Translations under genes and position numbers: made by a program | From: Rhodocyclaceae bacterium | Lineage (GTDB): Bacteria > Pseudomonadota > Gammaproteobacteria > Burkholderiales > Rhodocyclaceae | Assembly (NCBI GenBank): GCA_008080565.1 | Contig: VIKE01000041.1 | Location: 1-32,184 of the forward strand | Direction: 5' to 3' | DNA: 32,184 nucleotides | Part shown: positions 25,785-32,184 of the stretch, one piece after another | Layout of the letters: each line of letters opens with the position of its first letter | Position numbering within the stretch: the stretch's first letter is position 1 | Notes under the pieces: generated by a model | Databases searched by the model: none | What the model saw: only the letters and a program-made list of their open reading frames with translations | What the model was told of the DNA's origin: nothing

Positions 25785-26441
25785 ATGCGAATTTTGCTTG
25801 TCGAAGACGACCCCGAACTCGGCGACGGCCTGACCGTCGGCCTGCGCCAGGCCGGCTTTGCGGTCGACTGGCTGCGCGATGGCAATTCGGCTGATCAGGC
25901 CTTGCAGAGTGAAAGCTTCGATCTGGTCGTCCTCGACCTCGGCCTGCCTCGCCTTTCCGGCATGGACGTGTTGATTCGCGCCCGCAGCCGGGGGCTGACC
26001 GTGCCCATCCTCATCCTGACCGCCCGCGACGCCACCGGCGACAAGGTTTCCGGCCTCGATGCCGGGGCTGACGATTACCTTGTCAAACCCATCGACCTCG
26101 ACGAACTGAGCGCCCGCATCCGCGCCCTGACCCGGCGCAGCGCCGGCCGCGCCGCGCCGCTGCTGACCCATGGCGAACTGGCCGTCGACCTGGCGGCCCA
26201 CCGCGTCACGCTGGCCGGCGATGAAATCGAACTGTCCAGCCGCGAGTACTCGCTGCTCCAGATGCTGCTTGAAAACGCCGGCCGCGTCCTGACCCGTACC
26301 CAGCTCGAACAATCGGTCTATGGCTGGCGTGACGAACCCGACAGCAACGCCCTCGAAGTGCACATCCACCACCTGCGCAAGAAACTCGGCGGTGACCTGA
26401 TCCGTACCCTGCGCGGCGTTGGCTACACCATCCCGAAATGA
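25785..26441 (+). CDS. OmpR-family response regulator (QseB/PmrA-like)
   Basis: A 218-residue transcription regulator. The receiver domain has VEDDPELGDGL at the start, phosphorylated Asp in LVVLDLGLPRLSG (about 51) and Lys in DDYLVKPIDLDEL. A winged-helix domain occupies about 125-218 (LSSREYSLLQMLLENAGRVLTR, NALEVHIHHLRKKLG). It overlaps its kinase gene by four bases. The likely operator is the four-fold 11-bp repeat before the SHP gene. There is no Shine-Dalgarno before its ATG, but a TGATAGAAT lies six bases upstream, so it may also have a private, leaderless promoter. Confidence 0.93.
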   Translation: MRILLVEDDPELGDGLTVGLRQAGFAVDWLRDGNSADQALQSESFDLVVLDLGLPRLSGMDVLIRARSRGLTVPILILTARDATGDKVSGLDAGADDYLVKPIDLDELSARIRALTRRSAGRAAPLLTHGELAVDLAAHRVTLAGDEIELSSREYSLLQMLLENAGRVLTRTQLEQSVYGWRDEPDSNALEVHIHHLRKKLGGDLIRTLRGVGYTIPK

Positions 26442-27805
26442 GCGACCCGGTAGTGAAAACGGTCTGGTTCTCGCTGCGCCGCCGCCTGCTCGGCCTGCTG
26501 CTCGGTGGCGTCTCCGCTGCCTGGCTGGTGACCGTGGCTTTCAGCTACATCGACGCCCATCATGAAGTCGACGAGTTGTTCGACGCCCAGCTCAGTCAGG
26601 CCGCCCAAACCCTGCTCGCCCTGGCCAGCCACGACGAGGGCGACGATATCGAGGACCTTGGCGAAGCCACGCACAAATACCAGCGCCGCCTGCGTTTCCA
26701 GATCTGGCGCGCCGATGGAACGCTGCTCATGCGTTCCAAAAATGCCCCAAAATTCCCGTTGACCGCGGAAATCGGCTTTTCCGAGACCCAAAACGCCCCG
26801 GATGGCCATTGGCGACATTTCAGCCAGTGGAACGAAGATCATAGTCTGCAGGTCCAGGTCAGCGAAAACCACCACATCCGCGACGAACTGATCGGCCAGA
26901 TTGCCTGGCGCCTGCTCCTCCCCGCGCTCTTCGGCCTGCCATTGATCGGCCTCTGGGTCTGGCTTGCCACCCGCAAAGGCTTCGCCTCGCTCAATGGCAT
27001 CGCCAGCCAGATCGCCAGCCGCGACCCGCAACAGTTACACCCCCTGCACCCAGCCGCCGCACCGGAAGAAATCCGCACCCTGCTTGAATCACTCAACGGC
27101 TTGTTCCAGCGCGTCGAACACACGTTGGAGTCCGAACGCCGCTTCACGGCCGACGCCGCGCACGAGCTGCGCACCCCGCTCGCCGCGCTGCAGGCCCAGT
27201 TGCAGGTCGCTCAACGGGCCCGCGACAACGACGAACGCGACCGCTCGCTGAGCCAGTTGCAAAGCGGCCTGACCCGTGCTGCCCACCTGGTCGACCAGAT
27301 GCTGCATCTGGCCCGCCTTGATCCGGAATCAGGCCTGCCCGACCCGCAGATCGTCGATCTGGCCCGGCTGGCCGAAGATGTCTGCGCCGCCCTTGGACCG
27401 CAGATTCTGGCCAAAAATATCGATTTTGACCTCACCGCAACGCCTGACAGCCAAGTCACCGGGCAAGCCGAGTGGCTGGGCGTACTGATCCGCAACCTGG
27501 TGGACAATGCTGTTCGCTACACGCCGGAAGGCGGTCAGGTCCGCGTCGGGATTGTTCGGGAAAAAACCTTCGTCCGCTTGTCGATCGCCGACAGCGGCCC
27601 GGGTATTCCCGTCGAAGAACGCGAATCCGTCCTCCGTCGCTTCCATCGTCTGAATCAGGGAAACCAGCCTGGCAGCGGCCTCGGGCTGGCCATCGTCGCC
27701 CGCATTGCCGAGTTGCATGGTGCGCTCCTGCAACTCGATACGTCGAATACGCCAAAAGGCCTATTGGTCACGGTACAATTCCCTGTTCGCCAAGCAATAC
27801 CCTGA
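26438..27805 (+). CDS. QseC/PmrB-like sensor histidine kinase
   Basis: A 455-residue membrane kinase. TM1 is at about residues 13-34, a periplasmic domain of about 120 residues follows, TM2 is at ~156-176, then HAMP. HisKA has its His near 242 in FTADAAHELRTPLAALQAQLQ. HATPase has VDNAVRYTPEGG, DSGPGIP and GSGLGLAIV. It is the partner of the overlapping OmpR-type regulator. A degenerate copy of the dispersed repeat falls in the periplasmic part (coding for NAPKFPLTAEIGF). The stimulus is unknown; the operon context points to redox or electron-carrier state. Confidence 0.92.
   Translation: MSDPVVKTVWFSLRRRLLGLLLGGVSAAWLVTVAFSYIDAHHEVDELFDAQLSQAAQTLLALASHDEGDDIEDLGEATHKYQRRLRFQIWRADGTLLMRSKNAPKFPLTAEIGFSETQNAPDGHWRHFSQWNEDHSLQVQVSENHHIRDELIGQIAWRLLLPALFGLPLIGLWVWLATRKGFASLNGIASQIASRDPQQLHPLHPAAAPEEIRTLLESLNGLFQRVEHTLESERRFTADAAHELRTPLAALQAQLQVAQRARDNDERDRSLSQLQSGLTRAAHLVDQMLHLARLDPESGLPDPQIVDLARLAEDVCAALGPQILAKNIDFDLTATPDSQVTGQAEWLGVLIRNLVDNAVRYTPEGGQVRVGIVREKTFVRLSIADSGPGIPVEERESVLRRFHRLNQGNQPGSGLGLAIVARIAELHGALLQLDTSNTPKGLLVTVQFPVRQAIP
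26744..26772 (+). repeat. Dispersed repeat, degenerate copy 7 (in the QseC-like kinase)
   Basis: CCCCAAAATTCCCGTTGACC followed by GCGGAA. It resembles the copy at 31578 (TTTGGCCAAAATTTCCGG...) in the AAAATT centre and GTTGACCG core, with several substitutions. Confidence 0.55.
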
Positions 27806-27887
27806 ACTCGGTATGCTGTGAACGACAGATCGGCCAAGATTCAGCGATACTTGACCGAGCCGTAGCAATGCTTTTCTGTAGAAGATC

Positions 27888-28798
27888 ATGACCACAGCGC
27901 ACCAACTGGCCCAAGCACCAAGCACCACCGACGCTACTGGATCAAGACCTACCCGGTCCCCGCCGACACGCTGGAAGCCAAGAAGAAGCTGATCGATGCC
28001 CTGACCCGGCGTCTGTTCAACCACACCGAGCATGGCCTCAACATTCCCGGCACCCGTCTCCACGAGGCGCGTACCAACTACGTGGAGGAAGCCGACCCGG
28101 CGCGCAAGCGCGTCAAGGGCGCCATGCTGGCCGGCGCGTTGTTCAACCGGGCAGCCGATATTTTCCGCAAATTGGTCGAGTTGCAGGCCTGCGGCATTGA
28201 AATCCTCAGCGACAATCCGCTCATGCGCGAATGCGGCAAATGCCTGCTCGACGCCATGGAACTGGGTCGTTGCGTCATGCACCGGAGTGGCGAAGAAGGC
28301 ATCGACGAACTGTGGGGCGAACCTTTCCGCGCCTTCTCGATTCCCCTCGAAGACTTCTACGAGAGCCGCTACATCAAGATCGGTCAGGTCCTGCGCGACA
28401 TCGACCTGATTTCCAATGCAATGATCGATAACTTCAGCGGCATTCCGGCCTTCTCCGACATCGAGGGCCCCATCCGCGACCTCGCCGTTGCCGCCAAGAT
28501 CAAGACCGAAACCCTGCGCACCGATAGCGACATCTTCGACGTCTGGGCGCGTATGGTCACCGCTGGCGAACGCCTAGCCGACCTCACCGTACTGACCGGG
28601 CCTGCCATCTACAGCGCACCGTTCACCTACAACCTGTCGGACGGCCTGCAGCTGATTCGCCAGGGCCGCGACCTGATTTTCTACGTTTCCCGGGCCAGAA
28701 CAGCCATGCCGAAAAGCACGCGGGAATACATTGAGCGCTGCAAGAATTACCTGGCCACTGGCCGTGCGCCGCTGTTCCCGGCGCACTTTCCGGCCTGA
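27888..28798 (+). CDS. Unrecognised protein; start and body in different frames
   Basis: The main open frame ends at 28798 and encodes about 300 residues. From Trp-Ile-Lys-Thr-Tyr (27938) it reads KTYPVPADTLEAKKKLIDALTR and is clearly protein-like well before the first possible start in that frame, a GTG at 28082. A good ATG preceded by AGAAG lies at 27888, but in another frame, where it stops at 27992. The join falls on two copies of CCAAGCA at 27911-27924; three copies would give one continuous frame. The protein looks soluble and mostly helical, without signal peptide or metal motif. I do not recognise the family. It could be a phase-variable gene, a fresh pseudogene or a sequencing error. 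Confidence 0.6.
27911..27924. repeat. Heptamer CCAAGCA, two tandem copies
   Basis: CCAAGCACCAAGCA followed by CCA, inside the 5' end of the unknown gene. Adding one unit (+7) joins ATG 27888 to the downstream frame. Confidence 0.85.
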
Positions 28799-28868
28799 CG
28801 CATAAGCCAATCTGTGCTGCTCGACGGCACCGAGCAGCCATTCCCAAACAAACCGAGGCCATGGGCTT

Positions 28869-28917
28869 GCCTCGCGATAGCGGCGCGCCGCCCCGCCGAA
28901 GGCTGCTATCGTAAGGC
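28869..28917 (+). terminator. Hairpin upstream of menE
   Basis: Long imperfect stem: GCCTCGCGATAGC pairs with GCTATCGTAAGGC with one mismatch and one G-T pair, closing a GC-rich loop, then ATTTTCTTG. A smaller hairpin GCTGCTCG/CGAGCAGC sits at 28816-28838. Together they probably end the transcript of the unknown gene. Confidence 0.55.
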
Positions 28918-28959
28918 ATTTTCTTGATCTGCCTCGCCCTGCCACCGGCTGCGTCTATT

Positions 28960-28965
28960 TATAAT
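28960..28965 (+). promoter_or_regulatory. TATAAT -10 box directly before menE
   Basis: A perfect TATAAT nine bases before ATG 28975, in the context CTATTTATAATCG. No Shine-Dalgarno follows. The arrangement closely resembles that before nosF. Confidence 0.5.
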
Positions 28966-28974
28966 CGAACGCTT

Positions 28975-30240
28975 ATGGCAGCCCCCACTTCTCTGGCTCA
29001 GCATCTGCAACTGGCCGCGACCAAGAGTCCGCAGGCCAGCGCCTTGTTGCACGCCGGGCAGCGCTACAGCTTTGCCGAACTCATCGACGCCAGCCGTGCT
29101 CTGGCCGGCCGGCTTGCCGTGCGCCAGGGGCCGGTCATCGAAGCCGGCGATAGCCTGCATCTGGCTCGCCTCGCTTACGCCTGCAGTTTTCAAAATTGGC
29201 CGTTTTTTCCGGTTGACCGTGGAAATGCGCTCCCGGCCATCAACCGGCCGCTGGACGACGTTGCGCTGATCATCGCGACCAGCGGCAGCGAGGGAAACCC
29301 GCGCGCTGTGCTGCTCGGCAACGCCCAGCTCGACGCCGCTGCCGCCGCCTCGAATGAACGCCTGCCACTGCACCCCGGCGATCTGTGGCTGAACTGCCTG
29401 CCGCTTTATCACATCGGTGGTCAGTCCATTTTGTGGCGCTGTGCCCGGGCCGGCGCCAGCATGCTGCTCCACGATGGATTCGATGCCAAGCAGGTGGCCG
29501 CCGACCTCGCCACCCTTCCGGTCACGCACATTTCGCTGGTCCCGGCCATGCTCGCCCGCCTACTCGATCTCGGCACCACCCCACCGGCCAGCCTGCGCGT
29601 TGCGCTGATCGGCGGCGCCGCGCTGGTGCAATCGCTTTACGACCGGGCCGTCGCCGCCGGCTGGCCGCTCTATCCTAGCTACGGCATGAGTGAAACTGCT
29701 GCCCAGTTTGCCACTTTCGCCCCGGCCGACGGCGCCTGGCACGAAGGCCAGGTCGGCCGACCGATGCCCGGCCACGACATCCATATCGGCGCCAACGGCC
29801 GCCTCCAGGTGCGCGGACCACAGATCATGCGCAGCTATCTCGACGGTAGCGGCTTCGACGCCGACGGTTGGCTGACCACCGGCGACCTCGGCCGCATCGA
29901 CGCCGCCGGCCGCCTGACCATCCTCGGCCGGGCCGACGACATGCTGATCAGCGGCGGCCGCAACGTGCATCCGCAGGAGATCGAATCCTGCCTCGCCGCC
30001 TGCCCCGGCGTCCTCGATGTCGCCGTCACCGGCCGGCCCGACCCGATCTGGGGCGACCTCATCGTTGCCCTCGTCGTCGGCCCCGTCGCGCCGAACGACC
30101 TGCTCGCCCACGCCCGCCGCCATCTGCCATCGGCCGCCCTGCCGCGCCAAATCCACGCCGTCGACCGCCTGCCGCGCAACGCCACCGGCAAGCTCGAACG
30201 CGCCGCGCTGCGTCGTCTTGCCGCCGAGGCCGCTCAATGA
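28975..30240 (+). CDS. menE: MenE-like o-succinylbenzoate-CoA ligase
   Basis: A 421-residue adenylate-forming enzyme activating an aryl acid as CoA ester. Core motifs: ATSGSEGNPR (P-loop type A3), YGMSETAAQF (A5), WLTTGDLGR (A7), GRADDMLISGGRNVHPQEIE (A8), and the catalytic Lys in PRNATGKLERA (A10). The ATG at 28975 was chosen because the homology-like start MAAPTSLAQHLQ and a TATAAT lie there. Pairing with an isochorismate synthase (overlap ATGA) points to menaquinone synthesis, though a dihydroxybenzoate-type ligase cannot be excluded. A dispersed-repeat copy encodes QNWPFFPVDRGN inside the N-terminal domain. The protein is somewhat short for the family. Confidence 0.8.
   Translation: MAAPTSLAQHLQLAATKSPQASALLHAGQRYSFAELIDASRALAGRLAVRQGPVIEAGDSLHLARLAYACSFQNWPFFPVDRGNALPAINRPLDDVALIIATSGSEGNPRAVLLGNAQLDAAAAASNERLPLHPGDLWLNCLPLYHIGGQSILWRCARAGASMLLHDGFDAKQVAADLATLPVTHISLVPAMLARLLDLGTTPPASLRVALIGGAALVQSLYDRAVAAGWPLYPSYGMSETAAQFATFAPADGAWHEGQVGRPMPGHDIHIGANGRLQVRGPQIMRSYLDGSGFDADGWLTTGDLGRIDAAGRLTILGRADDMLISGGRNVHPQEIESCLAACPGVLDVAVTGRPDPIWGDLIVALVVGPVAPNDLLAHARRHLPSAALPRQIHAVDRLPRNATGKLERAALRRLAAEAAQ
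29192..29225 (+). repeat. Dispersed repeat copy 8 (inside menE)
   Basis: AAAATTGGCCGTTTTTTCC followed by GGTTGACCGTGGAA, matching the intergenic copies nearly perfectly, but translated (WPFFPVDRGN). Confidence 0.92.
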
Positions 30241-31577
30241 TCCACGCCCTGCGCCGCTGCCTGAGCGCCCCGGAAACGCTAACAAGGCTTGAAGCGCTGG
30301 CCGCCGGCGCCCCGGCCTCGGCCCCGGTCAGCCTGCGTCTCTCGCTTGGCCGAGGGGAGAACGACTGGTTGCACCTGCTGCCAGCCAACGCCCCCTACTG
30401 GTATCGCGCCCGCCCCGATCATCGCGAATATCGCCTGGCCATCGGCCACGCCCTGCACGTCACGAGCGCCGGCCCCAACCGGCTGGCTGCCCTCGACAAC
30501 GCCTTCGCCGGCTTTTGCCGCGACTGGCGACGCAACGGACCGGCCTTCGCTTTCGCCGGTTTCGCCTTCGACGCCGGCAACAACGCGCCGCAGCCCAACG
30601 CCCTGCTCGCCATCCCGGCCATCCTGCTCGAATCGGTTGCCGGCGAATGCTCGGTCACGCTCAGCGCACCGGCCGGCCGCTTGGCTCAGGCCGCGGCCGA
30701 ATGGCCGCAATGGCTGGCCACCCCGGCCCTCGCCAGCGCCCCGCGCCAACGCCCGAGCCGTCCCGAAACGCTGGCCGAGCGGGCCTGGATCGGCCGCGTC
30801 AATGCTGCCCTGCGCGACATCGAAGCCGGCCGCGTAGACAAGATCGTCCTCGCCCGCAGCCGGAAAATTGAGGCCGATGGGCCGTTTTCGGCAGCCGCCG
30901 TACTCGGCCAACTCGTCATTCAACAGCCGGCCAGCCTTATCTACGCCTACGGCAACGACCAGCACAGCTTCGTCGGCGCGACGCCGGAACGGCTGGTCCG
31001 CCTGGCCGGAGACCGCGTCGACGCCGATGCGCTGGCCGGCACCGCGTGGCCCGGTTCGCTGGCTCTCTCCGAAGCCAAGAACCGGCACGAGCAGGCGCTG
31101 GTCGTCCAGGCCGTCTGCACGGCGCTGGCGCCATTTTGCGAAATACCGCCGGTCGCCGAGCCAGCTGAGGAACATGCGGCCGGCCAACTCCTGCATCTGC
31201 GCAGCCGGGTCGCCGGCACCGTCCGTCCGGGCACGACGCTATTCGAACTGGTCCGCGCCTTGCACCCAACGCCGGCCATCGGCGGCTTTCCGGTCGCTGC
31301 CGCGCAGGCTTGGCTGGCCGCCCACCACGAGCAACGCAGCGGCTGGTACAGCGGCGCCATCGGCCTGCTGACAGCGGAGGGCGATGGCGAATTTTCGGTC
31401 GCCCTGCGTTCGGCCCTGCTCGCCGGAAATACAGCCGAACTGCAGGCCGGTGCCGGCATCGTCGCCGGTTCGGACGCCGCGCACGAACTGGCAGAGACCA
31501 CCGCCAAGCTGGGCACCCTGCTCGCCGCACTGGATCCGCCGGTCCGGCCGGAATCGGGCGACAGTCGCCGCGCCTGA
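30237..31577 (+). CDS. menF: MenF-like isochorismate synthase
   Basis: A 446-residue chorismate-using enzyme that makes isochorismate, the entry to menaquinone (or siderophore) synthesis. ATG 30237 overlaps the menE stop (ATGA). Family motifs in the C-terminal half: KIVLARSRK, FVGATPERLVRL, LAGTAWPG, LRSRVAGTVRPGTTLFELV, LHPTPAIGGFP, RSGWYSGAIGL, FSVALRSALL and GAGIVAGSD. The N-terminal ~180 residues are variable, as usual. Open sequence extends upstream in the same frame but is a shadow of menE. It is probably in one operon with menE; the rest of the men genes are not in this window. Confidence 0.87.
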   Translation: MIHALRRCLSAPETLTRLEALAAGAPASAPVSLRLSLGRGENDWLHLLPANAPYWYRARPDHREYRLAIGHALHVTSAGPNRLAALDNAFAGFCRDWRRNGPAFAFAGFAFDAGNNAPQPNALLAIPAILLESVAGECSVTLSAPAGRLAQAAAEWPQWLATPALASAPRQRPSRPETLAERAWIGRVNAALRDIEAGRVDKIVLARSRKIEADGPFSAAAVLGQLVIQQPASLIYAYGNDQHSFVGATPERLVRLAGDRVDADALAGTAWPGSLALSEAKNRHEQALVVQAVCTALAPFCEIPPVAEPAEEHAAGQLLHLRSRVAGTVRPGTTLFELVRALHPTPAIGGFPVAAAQAWLAAHHEQRSGWYSGAIGLLTAEGDGEFSVALRSALLAGNTAELQAGAGIVAGSDAAHELAETTAKLGTLLAALDPPVRPESGDSRRA

Positions 31578-31610
31578 GAATTTGGCCAAAATTTCCGGTT
31601 GACCGTGGCA
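31578..31610 (+). repeat. Dispersed repeat copy 9 (just after menF)
   Basis: GAATTTGGCCAAAATTTCCGG then TTGACCGTGGCA, starting at the base after the menF stop. The TTTTTT centre is replaced by AAAATTT. Confidence 0.88.
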
Positions 31611-31622
31611 AGCAGCCGTCGA

Positions 31623-31677
31623 GTGTCATCGCACCGTAATCTTAGTGCAACAAAATGATGGACTTAAAGCCTATACT
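31623..31677 (+). promoter_or_regulatory. Possible ppk promoter with Pho-box-like site
   Basis: GTGTCAT-CGCA-CCGTAAT (31623-31640) resembles a PhoB box (two heptamers, 4-base gap). TATACT at 31672-31677 could be the -10. The distance between them (31 bp) is longer than usual for PhoB promoters, so the Pho box is tentative. Confidence 0.35.
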
Positions 31678-31702
31678 TCAGAAAAAACATGGAGATGACG
31701 CG

Positions 31703-32184
31703 ATGACCCATCCACTGCCCCAACCCCGCTTCCCGACCGAAAATTACCTCAACCGCGAACTCGGTTTGCTCGCCTTCAACCGGCGCGTTCTAGCCCAGGC
31801 CGAGGACGAGCGCGTACCGCTGCTCGAACGCCTGCGTTTCCTGTGCATCGTCTCGAGCAACCTCGACGAATTCTTCGAAATCCGCATGGCCGGACTCAAG
31901 GAGCAGGTCAAGGCACACGCCACCGTCACCACCACCGACGGCAAGACGGCCCAGGAGGCCTACCGGCTGGTCTCGGCCGAGGCGCACGCCATCGTTACCG
32001 AGCAGTACCAGCACCTCAACGACATCATCCTGCCGGCACTGGCCAACGAGGGCATCCGCTTCCTGCGCCGGTCGACATGGAACGAGGCGCAGCGCGAGTG
32101 GATCCGCAATTATTTCATCCGCGAAATGGTGCCGGTGCTGACGCCGATCGGACTCGACCCGTCGCACCCCTTCCCGAAAGTGCT
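31703..32184 (+). CDS. ppk: Polyphosphate kinase PPK1 (3' truncated)
   Basis: The first ~160 residues of polyphosphate kinase, which reversibly builds polyphosphate from ATP. The N-terminal domain is recognisable by YLNRELGLLAFNRRVLAQA, CIVSSNLDEFFEIRM and VPVLTPIGLDPSHPFP, all hallmark PPK1 segments. ATG 31703 follows GGAG with suitable spacing; an earlier ATG at 31689 stops at once. The gene runs past the window end. PPK is a typical enzyme of Rhodocyclaceae that store polyphosphate. Confidence 0.95.
   Translation, partial: MTHPLPQPRFPTENYLNRELGLLAFNRRVLAQAEDERVPLLERLRFLCIVSSNLDEFFEIRMAGLKEQVKAHATVTTTDGKTAQEAYRLVSAEAHAIVTEQYQHLNDIILPALANEGIRFLRRSTWNEAQREWIRNYFIREMVPVLTPIGLDPSHPFPKV

Noticed and set aside
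24711..26372. Long open frame (553 residues) on the minus strand opposite the cytochrome operon
   Set aside because: It is antisense to three well-supported genes with heme, membrane and receiver motifs. It has low-complexity Gly/Gln/Ala composition and no domain, which is typical of GC-rich shadow frames.
26525..26545. GGTGACCGTGGCTTTC in the QseC-like kinase as a repeat copy
   Set aside because: Shares only GACCGTGG with the core, lacks the T-run and CCGGTT part, and lies in the first transmembrane helix, where it fits normal coding.
27851..27880. TTGACCGAGCC as a further repeat copy or a promoter
   Set aside because: Only the TTGACCG heptamer matches the repeat and no -10 box lies at a suitable distance.
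29868..30236. In-frame extension of menF upstream of ATG 30237
   Set aside because: The extra residues are Arg/Pro-rich and overlap menE in another frame; the ATG overlapping the menE stop is the natural start.

Overview
The window is GC-rich bacterial DNA, almost certainly from a denitrifying betaproteobacterium of the Rhodocyclaceae (Dechloromonas/Azonexus type). This rests on a Sec-type (clade II) nitrous oxide reductase cluster, PAS-rich sensor proteins, an SHP/DHC/cytochrome b operon and ppk. No RNA gene, CRISPR array, insertion sequence or phage gene was seen.

Layout. (1) 1-7155: nosZ (5' end cut off), two small c-type cytochromes, a NosB-like membrane protein, nosD (broken by a perfect 50-bp tandem duplication), nosG and nosH. 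(2) 7315-12669: a membrane hybrid histidine kinase and, on the other strand, an Aer-type redox/energy taxis receptor, both lying inside the nos cluster. (3) 12871-15536: the rest of nos: nosF, nosL, nosY and a TlpA-like thioredoxin. (4) 15573-22892, minus strand: a very large hybrid kinase with HPt, a NarL-type regulator and its PAS-rich NarX-type kinase. (5) 23204-24156: an outer-membrane beta-barrel protein and a small unknown protein, back to back. (6) 24293-27805: an operon for SHP-like cytochrome, diheme cytochrome, cytochrome b561 and a QseBC/PmrAB-like two-component system, preceded by four half-sites spaced exactly 11 bp apart. (7) 27888-28798: an unrecognised gene whose start and body lie in different frames, joined at a 7-bp tandem repeat. 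(8) 28975-31577: menE and menF, for menaquinone synthesis. (9) 31703-end: ppk (polyphosphate kinase), cut by the window end.

How it fits together: NosZ reduces N2O. NosDFY and NosL supply and mature its copper sites. NosG/NosH probably take electrons from (mena)quinol, and the two cytochromes c probably pass them to NosZ. The menE/menF pair is consistent with menaquinone use. The sensory genes suggest that respiration is tied to taxis and redox sensing.

The most unusual signal is a short dispersed repeat of about 30 bp (core TTTCCGGTTGACCGTGG). There are seven clear and two degenerate copies in 32 kb. Some follow stop codons directly; others lie inside coding sequences in different reading frames and on both strands. 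The conservation is therefore at DNA level. It behaves like a DNA-uptake-type or chromosome-architecture word, and I do not recognise it as a described element.
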